The position numbers were made by a program, and so were the translations under genes. Of a DNA stretch of 64,000 bases, positions 23,241-34,152 are shown piece by piece. The notes under the pieces were generated by a model that was given only the letters and a program-made list of their open reading frames with translations, had not been told where the DNA came from and searched no databases. This stretch comes from Amyelois transitella (taxonomy: Eukaryota; Arthropoda; Insecta; Lepidoptera; Pyralidae), in NCBI RefSeq assembly GCF_032362555.1, contig NC_083536.1, positions 8,060,001 through 8,124,000 of the forward strand, read 5' to 3'. Numbering within the stretch: the stretch's first letter is position 1; each line of letters begins with the position of its first letter.

Positions 23241-24974
23241 CCTTTTCCTTTGTAAAGTGGCACGATAACAGCCTTACACCAATCTTTTGGTACTCGGCCG
23301 CTTCTCCAACACAAATTGAAAAGGCGGTACAACTGTCTAGCTACGACGCCTTTTCCTGCTTTTAGCATCTCGACTGACACTCTATCATACCCAGCAGCCT
23401 TACCCGCTTTCATACTCTTAAGTGCTTTCACAATTTCAAACATTTCAATTTCGCCTTCCATCTCGTTCTCTTTTTCTTCGCTATAGCAGAACTCTTTCTT
23501 ATTTTCTTCCTTTTTTTCAAATAAACTCTCAAAATAGTCCTTCCATATTTTTAGCACACATTCTTCTCCTTTCACAACGCTACCATCCTCGCATCTGATC
23601 CTAGTCAGCTCTCTGGTTATAGTTTTTCCTCGGGCTGACCTTACGGATTTCCAGAATACTTTCAGATTTGACTGAAAGTCTTCTGATAGCCTTTTATCAA
23701 AATCTTCTTTATACTTTTCTTTCTTTCTAATCACAGCTTTCTTAACCAAATCTTTCATTTTTTTATATTCCTTACGTGCTTCATTCACATTTTCATCTAT
23801 AACCTCTTGCATTCTTAAGTTAGCTTTTGCTGCTAACAAATCCAGCCATGCTTTCTTCTTTAATCGCACAAGTTCTTGCACATCTTTACTCATCCACGCA
23901 TTATTGTAATTTTTCCCTTTCCTTCTTCTACTTACATCACACACTTCAACAGCTACTTTTACAATTCTTTCTTTAAATTCCTTCCATCCATCTTCAATAT
24001 TGCTCCTCTCATCTAAATCTTCAAATTCATCCTTCAGTCTATTTATATACTTCTTACCTACATCCATATCTTGCAAATTTTCTACTTTCACTCTTTCCAA
24101 AGCGCTGGTTTGCTCCCTTACCCTGTGCCGCCAGCGATTGAAGATACCCCTTATCCAGGATATCACCAGTAAATGGTCCGAGTCAATGCCATCACCGCGA
24201 TATGCACGGGTTTCCAGCACTTTGTTCTTCAATCTTTCATCTACAACCACAAAGTCTCTCATTCTTTTTAAAATACCTTCCACTCTTGTGTAGGTGTGGA
24301 TCTCTTTATAATGAAACATTGAGTTTGACACAAAAAGATCCCACTCTAGACAAATTTCTAATACACTTCTTCCATTATCATTCACCTTTTCGTCACCAAA
24401 CGCACCAAGCACCTTTTCATATCCATCACGCTTTACACCCACCCATCCATTAAAATCACCTAGCATAATAATCTTCTCATATGGCTTGGTAACTTTCAAT
24501 ACTTCTCTCCTCGTTTTCGCTTTTTACTGATGCTGTACCCCTCGAACCCACATCCCACGGTGCATAAACACCTAGAACGAAGATCCGAGTGATTCCAACT
24601 TTCAGCCTAATCCATAGAAGACGAGGGCTGACACACTCATACTCATTCACACACTCAGCCATTCGTGCAGAAAGAATTAGACTGACCCCTTGACAGCCTC
24701 GGCTGGTACTGGAAATTCCAGACCAATACGCCGTGTAAGGGCCGTGCTGCGTCGCGTCGCATCCTTTACGCTTCGTTTCATTCACGCACAACACATCCAA
24801 ACGTCTTTCATCCATCATCTGGCATACTTCCTCAGTCTTATCCTTCATTCCTCCTCTTACATTCATCGTCGCAAAGCGGCTTTCAGCAGACCGCATACCG
24901 CTCCCGCCGGGAACGAGACGTGATGGGGTGCGGACACCATCGCCGCCATTTAGGTGCTTTTTACGATTCATCAT
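23241..24974 (-). pseudogene. RTE endonuclease and RT N-terminus
   Basis: AP-type endonuclease as in RTE/BovB elements: TMNVRGGM near the start, LDVLCVNETK, the catalytic MLGDFNGWVG, and SDHLLVISW closing the domain. A long basic linker (VRLKKKAWLDL, WKSVRSARGK) and the first RT block (MKAGKAAGYDRVSVEMLK) follow. The frame is broken once near 24480-24530, between the two open pieces 24477-24974 and 23231-24499. It would nick target DNA and prime cDNA synthesis, but it is inactive without the palm region. Confidence 0.85.
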
Positions 24975-25264
24975 GCGATTCCCACGAGACGCAAGGGAAA
25001 AATTTTGTCCGCCCCAGCAGAGCCCCGCATGCCAGGGTAAGGCTAGCCATTACCTGGGGGTCGCCCAACCCCATGGCGGAAGTGGCACGCTCGAGACTAG
25101 GCTCGCCCCTAGCCATGCATCCATCGGCGCGGCAGAGCTTAGATTGGCAGGCATTAAAAGAGGAATCCCAAGTCTATCCTTTAGTCGGCTTTTACGACAT
25201 CCATGGGAAAGAGATGGAGTGGTCCTATTCTTTTTCTATTGGTGCTGGGAACCACACGGCACGC
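23241..25264 (-). mobile_element. RTE-type LINE, 5' part, 3'-truncated
   Basis: The 5' end is at about 25264 (GCCGTGTGGTTCCCAGCACC on the minus strand), followed by a leader of about 270 bp that also makes up the 5' half of the short repeats at 3.2, 11.5 and 42.4 kb. The endonuclease-RT ORF follows and is lost after the PLYKGKG motif at 23241. Its right flank is a P-element-like transposase. Confidence 0.8.
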
Positions 25265-25818
25265 AAATGTTAAAAAACCAAAAGGAAGGCGTTTCACTAT
25301 TGAAGAAAAAGTTCTATGTTTGTTATTGTTTAAAAAGAGTCCGAAATGCTATAAACTTTTACATAAATATTTTACTTTGCCATCCATAAAGGCTATGCAA
25401 CGATTAATTAGCCAAATCAAAGTATGTCCGGGGATCAACCCCATAATTTTTAAAAAACTCAAAGCTATTGTACTGGATATACCAGTAAATGACCGTCTTT
25501 GCAGTTTAATTTTCGATGAGATGTCATTAACACCACAAGTGTCATATGATGCACACAAAGATAGTTTGGAAGGGTTTTCCACTAATAAGATGACTGAATT
25601 CACTGACCATGCTCTGGTATTCATGATTAAGGGCATCAAAAGTAATTTTAAACAACCAGTTGCGTATTATTTTACGACAAAATTAAATAAATTAGAATTA
25701 AAAATTGTTATTAAAGAGGTAATTATCAATTGCCAAAATGCAGGCTTAATTGTAATAAATACCTGTTCGCATTAAACATAACCCTGCTCCTTGGCTCACA
25801 CCCGAGATCAGGAAGTGC

Positions 25819-27720
25819 ATGGCCAGAAGAGATAAAGCTAAACTAAAATTACGTCAGTGCCCATCTGCTGAGAACCATTCTGCTTATGTTTTTCTTCGTA
25901 ATTTTTGCAATAAAAAATGTAGGGATGCTAAGCGCAAATATATTCATTCTAATGTGGAAAACTGTCCCCCTGGTAAATTGTGGAAGTTTTTGAAGGGTTT
26001 GGGTTTTGGAAAGCAAGGGCCTGAGGAGAGTTTTGATATGGACGTAAATGAATTAAATAGGCACTTTTGTTCTTCTTCTAAGAATTGTTCGTCATTTACG
26101 AAACAGGCAACGCTTGCTAGTCTGGCTGTTCAACCTTCTTGTGATTTCCCCTCTTTCTGTATAAATGAGATTACCATTGACGATGCAATAAAATTAATTA
26201 AGTCCATTAATTCAAGGGCAGTAGGTGATGACGCTATATCCCTTGATATGATTAAACCGATAGCGGAATTGATTGCCCCTTATATTGTAAACATCTTAAA
26301 CTGTTCCATTTCGTCGGGCATCTTTCCCACTAATTGGAAACTCGCTCACATAATTCCTCTTCCTAAAAGAAATTCGCCTTCAAGTCCTTCTCATTTGCGT
26401 CCTATTTCAATTCTGTCTGTGCTGTCAAAAATCTTGGAATATCATGTCCATCAACAATTAAGTGCACACTTATCTCGCTATAATATTTTAAGTTCTTTTC
26501 AATCAGGTTTTAAATGTGGCCATAGTACTACGACAGCTCTTGTAAAAATTACGGATGACATCCGTTTTAATATTGATAATAAAAAGCTTACCGTACTTGT
26601 TCTTCTTGATTTCACAAGTGCTTTTAATACTGTCGATTTCGATATTTTGGTTGAAATTTTACGTACTTTAAATTTTTCCTCAAATGCCCTCTGTTGGTTT
26701 TCATCTTACCTTACTGGTCGTAAACAACGTATAAAATTGAATGATTGCTTCTCAGATTGGTGTGATCTAGTAGCTGGTGTTCCGCAGGGTGGCATTCTTT
26801 CTCCGGTTCTGTTCTCAATATTCGTTGATGGTATTACTGCATCTCTTTCCTCTAATTTTCATCTTTATGCCGATGACTTACAGATCTATGCGTCTGCTAG
26901 TTTGGATGATATTAATGATGCTTTTAGTACCATTAATTCGGATTTGGAGAGGATTGCAGATTGGTCAAGCCGTTTTGGTCTTTTAGTTAATGCTGCCAAG
27001 TCACAGGCCATTGTTATTGGTAGTCCGCATTATATTTCGAAATTGGAAAATGTGATGGTTCCTAGCCTAGTTCTGAATAACAATATTATTCCTTTATCTC
27101 CCAAAGTGACTAATCTGGGTATCATCATTGACCAGACTCTCTCGTGGATTCCCTATATTAATGAAATCAGCCGTAAGATGTATGTGTCGTTACACTCACT
27201 TCGCCGAATGCAAAAATTTTTACCCGTCGTCACTAAAGTTGTGCTTGTTCAGTCGCTTCTCTTTCCTCTTCTAGATTATTCCGATGTTGCTTGTTTGAAC
27301 ATTACTGAGGAATTGCTTGACAAGTTAGAGCGTTTACAAAACCAGGGCATTCGCTTTGTTTTCGGTCTTCGTAAGTTCGATCATGTTTCAGAGTTTCGTC
27401 GCCAATTGAATTGGCTCCCAATTCGCCTTAGACGTAATGTTCACACACTATCTCTCTTGTTTAATGTCCTTTTTAATCCTTCTTTCCCCCACTATCTTCA
27501 TGATAATTTCTCATTCCGTGAGACGGATAGTCGTTTGCGGTCTCATAACGATCCCAAATTACTTATTCCTCCTTATTCCTCTCGAACTTATGGTTTATCT
27601 TTTAGTGTACGTTCTGCTCAGCTTTGGAATGATCTTCCCCAAGATACGAGATCTGCCCCTAACCTAAGTTCTTTTAAAACACTAATCAAAAGACTGTATT
27701 CTGATGCATCTAACATTTGA
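25819..27720 (+). CDS. LINE reverse transcriptase, intact 633-codon frame
   Basis: The C-terminal two thirds of a CR1/L2/Jockey-group ORF2: linker, then RT with SHLRPISILSVLSKILE, QSGFKCGHSTTTAL, VLLDFTSAFNTVD, AGVPQGGILSPVLFSIF and YADD (residues 350-353), then the thumb and the terminal motif SVRSAQLWNDLP. The frame is open from the truncation point (25765), so the ATG at 25819 is internal to the full protein (MARRDKAKLKLR, also in the copy at 63672). There is no endonuclease, so it cannot move by itself. The lack of stops argues for a young insertion. Confidence 0.85.
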   Translation: MARRDKAKLKLRQCPSAENHSAYVFLRNFCNKKCRDAKRKYIHSNVENCPPGKLWKFLKGLGFGKQGPEESFDMDVNELNRHFCSSSKNCSSFTKQATLASLAVQPSCDFPSFCINEITIDDAIKLIKSINSRAVGDDAISLDMIKPIAELIAPYIVNILNCSISSGIFPTNWKLAHIIPLPKRNSPSSPSHLRPISILSVLSKILEYHVHQQLSAHLSRYNILSSFQSGFKCGHSTTTALVKITDDIRFNIDNKKLTVLVLLDFTSAFNTVDFDILVEILRTLNFSSNALCWFSSYLTGRKQRIKLNDCFSDWCDLVAGVPQGGILSPVLFSIFVDGITASLSSNFHLYADDLQIYASASLDDINDAFSTINSDLERIADWSSRFGLLVNAAKSQAIVIGSPHYISKLENVMVPSLVLNNNIIPLSPKVTNLGIIIDQTLSWIPYINEISRKMYVSLHSLRRMQKFLPVVTKVVLVQSLLFPLLDYSDVACLNITEELLDKLERLQNQGIRFVFGLRKFDHVSEFRRQLNWLPIRLRRNVHTLSLLFNVLFNPSFPHYLHDNFSFRETDSRLRSHNDPKLLIPPYSSRTYGLSFSVRSAQLWNDLPQDTRSAPNLSSFKTLIKRLYSDASNI

Positions 27721-27994
27721 GTGTACTTATATTTATGTATGTTTATATATATTTTATTTATGTATGTTTATCATTAATTAGTTTGTAATTTATTGATTAT
27801 TGTAACGCATCCTCAATGCTTTTAACTGCGCTGCCTCTTTGACTTTGATTTTCCTTTTTATTTTGGTTGACTGGAAGAAATCCCGATTGGGATAAGTCCG
27901 CCATTGTACATATTCTTTTATATTCAATGACTGTTCTGATTTTGTTATATTTATTTTTATGTGCAATAAAGAGTTTACAAACAAACAAACAAAC
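27721..27994 (+). other. 3' UTR and microsatellite tail of the LINE
   Basis: Short AT-rich 3' UTR containing repeated TTTATGTATGTTTAT units (27732-27770) and ending in ACAA repeats. The LINE's TSD follows. Confidence 0.7.
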
Positions 27995-29625
27995 AAATAC
28001 CGTATGTGACCAAAGCACAGTTAATGTAAGTGCAATATCAGACTTGGTTAGTGATACAAAAGCTTCATTTTAAAAAAAATGTAAAGAGTGGCGCCATGAA
28101 GTTATAGGCATTAATAAACGGAACATTATACCACTATATGATGTCCCTCACCTAATTAAATGTATTCGAAACAATTTATTAACTAAAGACATGTCATATG
28201 AAGTGGATAATGAAATATATGTAGTAAAGTGGGAGTATTTTCAAAAATTATATGCAGCAGACACTTCTTATGGGGAATTGAGGTTATTAGATAAAATTAC
28301 GGAAGAGCACATTAACCCAGAAAAAATAAATAAAAATGCAGGTAAAATGCGCAACATAAGTATTTAGCCACAGCGTTGCTGTGGCTGCAGAACATTTAAC
28401 CGGTAGGGGCAATTTGCCGATTGAATGTAAGCAATTAATTAAAATTACCTTATTATTGGACAATTTGTCTGACAGCCTTAATGTAAACTCTTTTAATCCT
28501 ATTAATGGTAAAAAATATAAAGGTGCTGTCAGGCGCAATTCTTGTCATCACCAATTGTGGAGAAATGCAAAAAAAAATTTGAAGACTATTAGATTTAGAG
28601 AAAATAAATTTGTTGGAAACAAAATTAGATTGACTGAAAAAGTGGTATTATCTGTCACAAATTTTATAAAAACGATTGAGGGCATGGAAGCAATTTGGGA
28701 TGTTTTGTCTAAAAAGTATGGTTTTGATACATTGTTTACTCGTAATTTTAATCAGGACCCAGCAGAAAACTTTTTTGGGAATGTCAGAAGTTTCGGAGGA
28801 AGAAATAATGCTCCTAATTCAGTTGCCTTTCAAGGAGCATTTAAGGGGCTTTTATTAAATAATTATAACTCTCCCCATTCTAATCGATCTAACTGTGAAG
28901 AAGACAATAACAAATGTCTGCAGTCATTACATATTTTTTTTAGATGAAGAAATCATTGAAACTTCTGATGTTCCTACTCATGAAGGAAATGTATTTTGTA
29001 ATGAAGATATTTTTGATGTAGTCGATTTTAATAATGAAATAGACGCAGTTCAAAGAAATTATGTATGTGGATGGGTCTTGCTAAAACTAAATGCTTAAAA
29101 AATGTTGCAAAAGGCTGTAGACAATGTAAAGAAGACTTACTTGATAACAAAAAAGATAACGAAAGTAATGCATTCATAAAAGCAAAAGAATATGCCAACA
29201 AGAAATGGCTTTGTTACCCAAACAAATATACAGAACATTGCTTCCATGAAATGCAAAATATAATAATATCATTTTTGAAAAAAGACGCACCAAAAACAAA
29301 TGTAAAAAAAATATATATATGCTTTTATTAACTTATTAATTTCCCATTTAAATGTCAGAGGCACAACGAAGTTTTAAAAGAATATTTCACTAATACTATC
29401 TCAACGTAGTGTTACACAGTTGGTGTCGCTCAGTCAACCGAATTTTGAGTGGTAAAATAAAATATGAAGGGGAGGACGAAATTAAAACAGCTGCACAATT
29501 GTACTACGATAAACACAAATATTATAAAAATAAAAAATGATTAATGGTTATAACTTGTTTTATTTTTTCTTGTTCAACAGAAACTATTAACATTATTTAG
29601 TATAGTATTAGTATTTTACTTTTGC

Positions 29626-29696
29626 CTGTGTTATTGTCCTATTTAGGTATTTCATATTAAACTTTTTTGAAATACCTAAACAGGATAATAACACAG
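29626..29696. repeat. foldback hairpin, 29-bp arms
   Basis: Arms 29626-29654 and 29668-29696 are reverse complements with two differences, both of which give G:U pairs in RNA. The loop is 13 bases. It directly precedes a second, longer hairpin, just downstream of the P-like transposase end. Confidence 0.7.
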
Positions 29697-29705
29697 AAAG
29701 TTCAG

Positions 29706-29837
29706 CAGTGGAAGTTCGAACAGTGTTTGCGTTCCTATCGACAATTTTCGTTAACTTTCAAAAATAAAAATATTGTACAAATTGAAAGTTAACGAAAATT
29801 GTCGATAGGAACGCAAACACTGTTCGAACTTTCACTG
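29706..29837. mobile_element. foldback MITE, 56-bp arms
   Basis: Arms 29706-29761 and 29782-29837 are reverse complements with one difference, around a 20-base AT-rich loop. The ends are CAGTG...CACTG. With no coding capacity and near-perfect symmetry it looks like a miniature foldback transposon. I could not identify a clear TSD. Confidence 0.65.
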
Positions 29838-30149
29838 TAGAAAAGTTTTCACAAATTCAAAACATACCTATAAGTATAGGTACCTGTATAAATAAATATA
29901 CCAATACTATAGGTAGGCATGTATAGGTATATCAACGGAGCTTTAGTTCAGGGGATAACGTTCAGAGGGCGCCTCTCTTCAATCGTGAAGCAAAAAATCA
30001 ACGCGAGAGGGCTCTCTTTTCCTACAGTATTACTTTGCTCTTTGGCGGTACCTAGTGAACCGGCCACTAGTCCTACATCTCCGCGTTCGCCGGCGAACGC
30101 GGTGTTGTCATAGATTGTAATTCCAGTCGAAAAAATTGTAAACAAACAC
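29838..30149. other. spacer, no gene seen
   Basis: A short frame (29919-30113) carries no recognisable motif. A palindromic CGTTCGCCGGCGAACG lies at about 30084-30099. Otherwise unremarkable. Confidence 0.4.
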
Positions 30150-30833
30150 TTTGTAATACGACACACGCCAATTTTAAATATGTATGGGGTAGAAGGGACA
30201 TTGAACAAATAGACAAATATACATCGTTTTGTGATATCTAATTAAATGAATTAATTATTAAATATACAGAAAATTTTACTAATGAACATTTAAATCGAGT
30301 TTTGGGAAAAGAGTACCTAGATAATTTATATAATGATTTAATTAATATATTACGAATGGTGGCAGCACATACTTTTCACGTAACTAAAAAGAAATGACAA
30401 CTAATATGGTGGAATTTTCATGTTAGGAATGCACATGAAAAGGCCAGGCAATATTTTTTGACTTGGGTTGCTTATGGTTAGGCCATGCGCGGGATATTAT
30501 TACGAAAACATAGTAGTCGCGCGAAGGGAGTTTAAAGCTGCCCTTAAGTATGTTCAAAATAACCAAGAAAAGATTAGGATGGATGTGCTAGCTCGATATC
30601 GGGCTAATTGCAATTTTGTTGAATTTTGGAAAGAAACAAAAAAATTTAATAATAAAAGTAGTATACCAGTAATTATAGAGGGTGAGAAAAATCAAAAAAA
30701 CATTTCCGACATGTTTCGAAACAGTTTTAATAAATATTCCAATAAAATTACAAATACTATTAATTTGGAAAACCAAAATATGCACAGCAGACGGGGCACG
30801 GCGACTGGCCGTGTGTCAGTGTCTCCCAAACAA
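30150..30833 (+). pseudogene. CR1-like LINE fragment (endonuclease-RT linker)
   Basis: Same family as element M at 49.6-51.2 kb: shared blocks include W.RRDIEQIDKY, the HVRNAHEKAR motif and the long basic linker RREFKAALKYVQNNQEKI. It sits on the plus strand with several stops and is cut at both ends. On the right it meets a minus-strand LINE fragment near 30833. Confidence 0.65.
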
Positions 30834-32290
30834 ATAATGGATATTTTGAACCCTGTCATATGCCTGTGTCATATCAAGCAATATTCCAACTCTATATTTT
30901 TTATCGTTTAACAAGTTTAGTATTTCTTGCATATATTTAACCCTTAACCGGTATCGTGGGGGCCGCGCAGACCCCACGCGTTATATTTTTTTGAATTTCT
31001 TAAAAACTATGCATAGTACGCGGCTGCCGGACGTTCGGCGCTGAAGCTTTTACCAGAGCGGAGCTATGTACGTTGCGGGGGCCCACTATATGTATATATA
31101 ATTTTGTGTTAATTATTTTCTAATACGTTGAAATACTTATGTTTGAGTTTATTTTTTCAAAGTTTATTTTATAAGAAATAAGAAAACATACATATGTATG
31201 TTAGGTAAAGCCTTTGGAAAAAATATTTTATTTTTATTTTTATAGTGGTAAAAAAAAAATACCAAAAAATTGACCAAAGTTTGTGATCTCTTGTAGTAAA
31301 TAAGTTAAAAGAAGTATATGAATAAAAACTTATTAATTTCATAAAACAAGCTTGTTATTTATCCTATCAAAATAATTCTTAAAAAAACTTGTAGACATTT
31401 GTATCCTAGAATCTAATTTTAATAGGGGGCCGCGCGGCCCCCACGATACTAGTTTCGTCAAATTTACGATACCAGTTAAGGGTTAAAAGTCGCAAGTGCA
31501 GTGGATTTATTTTTGCGAAAACCATTTTGGCAATCGTCAAGGATGTTAAATTTTTCACAATAATTGTAGGCTTGCATACACATTGCTTTCTCAAAAACTT
31601 TTGTAGCTGTGCAGGGTATTGCTATAGGACGAAAGTTTCGAGTCTCCGTTTTTCCCCTTTTTTATGTACAGGTGTAATCAGGGAATTTTTTAGGAGTTCT
31701 GGAAATTCACCTTCCGTAAAGGATTGATTAATCATCAACGTTAGCGGTAGGGTAAGCTCGTCGGCACATTTAAAAAAAAAATTGGTAGCATCTCATCAAT
31801 TCCGGTACTATATTTATTTTTTAGTTGTTTCAATATTTTTTTGACTCCAGATAATTCGATTTGTCCTAAGAACATAGAATTTTCTGAGGGATGTAGTACG
31901 GGCCGGCCTGGAGACTGTATGGAGCTCCCAGGCATCCCAACTCATGCAAAGTATTTGTTGAAATCATTGACCACTGCATTTAGATCCGACGTCAGATTGT
32001 TATGGATGTTCAATTCTATGTATTGATGAAGGTTTCGTGTGTTTTTATTTGTTCTCTTTTATAATTCGCCACATAGTTTTTACAATATTTTTTGATGTTT
32101 TAACTTGATTTATATAGTTAATAGTTAAATTTTTTGACTTAATCGCCCTCTTTAAAGTTTTTTCATAAGATTTATAGAATTTTTTTAGGATATCACTATT
32201 TGAACTATTTTTTAACCGTCTTTTATTTCTACACGTTATTTTTATCCCTTTTGTAAGCCAGCGTTTTTTTTAAGTTTGATTTAACTTTTA
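30834..32290 (-). pseudogene. CR1-like LINE fragment N (linker and RT)
   Basis: Read leftwards: linker (about 32060-32290, WLTKGIKITCRNKRR), AVVNDFNKYF (31935-32054), GVKKILKQLKNKYSTGIDEM opening RT, LLKNSLITPVHKKG, and the catalytic LLDMTQAYDRV at about 30850-30885. Frameshifts are frequent. A piggyBac-type MITE (30941-31482) interrupts it. The segment 31923-32054 is duplicated exactly at 23109-23240. Confidence 0.65.
30941..31482. mobile_element. piggyBac-type MITE
   Basis: Begins CCCTTAACCGGTATCGTGGG and ends with an approximate reverse complement (CGATACCAGTTAAGGG). It is flanked by TTAA at 30937-30940 and 31483-31486, the piggyBac target signature. The subterminal parts contain a second inverted pair of GGGGCCGCGC motifs (about 30958-30968, 31426-31442). 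The 542 bp have no coding sequence. Confidence 0.8.
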
Positions 32291-32505
32291 TAAATAGTAG
32301 ATGTTTATTGAGAATGCTGGGACACACAAATTAGATTTATTCTAACCATCAAACATTATTTTGTTGTACTTTCCTGATTCCTGTTCAACCAACAAGATTT
32401 TACATGTTTAAATTATAAAACGTGTTTATTCATTAAACCTAAATTCATTTCGCTCAAATTCGTTGAGTACTGCAGACGAGTTTAAGCACATGTTAATAAT
32501 TTGAA

Positions 32506-33014
32506 ATGAAATTTGTGAAACAAAAAGACTCACTCAAATTAGATTGTATTTGTCCTGCTTCATCACACGAATCAAAACGACACGGAAACCTTCTGCTAAA
32601 CAATACGTTTTATCGTTTGTGGTCCATCAATTTGTGGAAAAACCAACTTAGTAATAAGTTTATTGTTACATACAGATGGTCCACGATTTTGTAACTTATA
32701 TGTTTATTCAAAATCTTTATATTAAGCAAAATACTTATTTTTAGAGAAAGTTATGAACATGGTTTCTGGTACAATCTTTCATAAATACAATCACAATTAT
32801 GAAATTTTGAGTCCTCACGAAGCGCTACCTGATTCAATTATAATATTTGATGATGTAGCTTGCGAAAATCAGAACAGACATAAGAAAATTGATTGTTTTT
32901 ATATTAATCAAACATATACAAAAATACCTAAACAACTAGTGAGAGACAATTCCAATTTGATTATATTATTTAAACAAGATGACATTCATTTGAAACATGT
33001 TTACAATAATAATT
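32506..33014 (+). pseudogene. decayed packaging-type ATPase (FtsK/HerA-like)
   Basis: A plus-strand P-loop ATPase relic. A Walker A motif (GPSICGKTN, about 32612-32640) and, downstream, a Walker B motif (SIIIFDDVAC, about 32842-32870) are followed by a conserved tail (KIPKQLVRDNSNLIILFKQ). One frameshift lies before Walker A and one TAA near 32725. This pattern resembles DNA-packaging ATPases of Maverick/Polinton-type or related virus-derived elements in insects; which one cannot be told from this piece. The right end is cut by a jockey-like LINE fragment at about 33015. Confidence 0.6.
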
Positions 33015-33940
33015 CAGGATGGTCCTCTTGACCTGGTCGGGAGTGAAGAACACCGCGACCTCATTCTCCGGCACTGGCTCCGCCACGCCCGACAACTGCC
33101 GACAGAGGCGGTAAACGGAGGGGATATCACCGCCCACCGATATGAGGTGGTTCTCCCACGATCTGGCTGCGTGCTCCTCCAGTCTATCCTTGACGGTCTC
33201 CACCAGCTTGTTGAGTTCGGCTTTAAGAGTTGGGCAGCGACTGCTTATCCACAGCCTCCGCATTCTTCGCTTCCGCTCCAGCAGCGCGGTGATGTGCGCC
33301 GGGAGCGGCTCGGGTTTGGCGGTGGCCGGCACGGGCGTCCGTGCGGCGTCGAGAGCGTGCCGGATGCTGCGGGTGATGGCACTCGCCGCAAGCTCGACTT
33401 CTTCGCTGGTGGAGACCCGCTTGAAGGCGACACTGGCCTTGTCGCCCTCTATTTCGTCTTCATAAATTGTTCAGTTTATCTTCGATGTTCTCCTCGGCAG
33501 CGTGACCCTTGCTGGAAGGTCCCGGAGGATGAGAAGAATCGGCCGGTGATCTGATGGCAGGTCCAGGTAGACGTGCAATGTTGACAGCGCGGTCAGCCCT
33601 CTGTGGGCCACGATGTCAATGACGTCGGAGCCTCCCACTGTGTCGGTGTGAGTGGGTTCGTCCGGCCCTAACAGCTCGAAGTCGTGGTCCACAGCGGCCT
33701 GAAGAAGGCGTCTTCCGCTCCGGCTGATCCTCGTGGAGTTCCAGGCTGTGTGCTTGGCGTTGAAGTCGCCAGCCACAAGCGTTGGCGTGGTGGTGTTCAT
33801 GAGGGACCAAAGCTCGTTAGTGTTGAGTTTGGCCCCTGGCGGAATGTAGGTAGCAAACAGCCGTAGCTCGCGGCCGGCGACGCTGACGAGCACGCCCAAG
33901 GCGTACATCGTCTGGAATTCCACGTATGGGATGATCGAAT
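33015..33940 (-). pseudogene. Jockey-clade LINE fragment (endonuclease, linker)
   Basis: GC-richer than its neighbours. The right part (33471-33940) is the endonuclease C-terminal half: TLVAGDFNAKHTAWNS, the domain-closing LPSDHRPILL. After a frameshift, 33015-33450 is the linker before RT (ALLERKRRMRRLW, FFTPDQVKRTIL). RT is missing. It begins where element M's RT stops (about 33940) and ends at the ATPase relic, so both ends are illegitimate junctions. Confidence 0.75.
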
Positions 33941-34152
33941 GCCTTGGATAAATCCAGGTAGCTGACATACACCGGTGTCTTTCTTGCGGTATAGTACTGA
34001 ACAGTCTGCTTTAGGCAAAGGATAGCATTCTCTGTAGACAGACCTGGTCGAAAACCGAACTGCGCTTCATTAAGTGAAACGTTTTTATCCAGGTGCTTAC
34101 TAAGCAGACTGTCCAGCACCTTCACTATCACCGTGGCGAGCGAAATCGGCCT
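33940..34152 (-). pseudogene. element M RT, downstream piece
   Basis: Continues the RT begun at 49571: RPISLATVIVKVLDSLL, QFGFRPGLSTENAIL and the first catalytic block SYLDLSKAFD. The frame at its right end (34158) continues that at 49571 once element D and one ATAATT are removed. The YADD motif and thumb are absent from the window. Confidence 0.8.

Larger units (their letters stand above)
25764..27994 (+). mobile_element. CR1/L2-type LINE, 5'-truncated, with TSD
   Basis: Inserted in the P-like transposase with the 7-bp duplication AAATACC at 25757-25763 and 27995-28001. It ends in an ACAA-type microsatellite tail (about 27978-27994) instead of poly(A), as CR1/L2 elements often do. It starts within ORF2, at the codons that correspond to position 63618 of the longer copy at the window's right end. 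Confidence 0.9.
25270..29540 (+). pseudogene. P-element/THAP9-like transposase, split by a LINE
   Basis: Coding pieces at 25270-25763 and 28002-29540 belong to one transposase. The first has the helical block FTIEEKVLCLLLFKKSPKCY and the first part of the catalytic domain (LIFDEMSL). The second has IPLYDVPHLIKCIRNNLL and the conserved end FTRNFNQDPAENFFGNVRS, followed by a Cys-containing tail. The frame resumes exactly when the LINE (25764-27994) and one 7-bp TSD are removed. Internal stops and frameshifts (near 28070, 28366 and 28900-29080) show decay. The N-terminal THAP DNA-binding domain is absent, cut off by the RTE at 25264. Confidence 0.8.

Noticed and set aside
33142..33554. Plus-strand frames opposite the jockey-like fragment
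   Set aside because: The minus strand carries endonuclease and linker motifs; the plus frames are antisense shadows.
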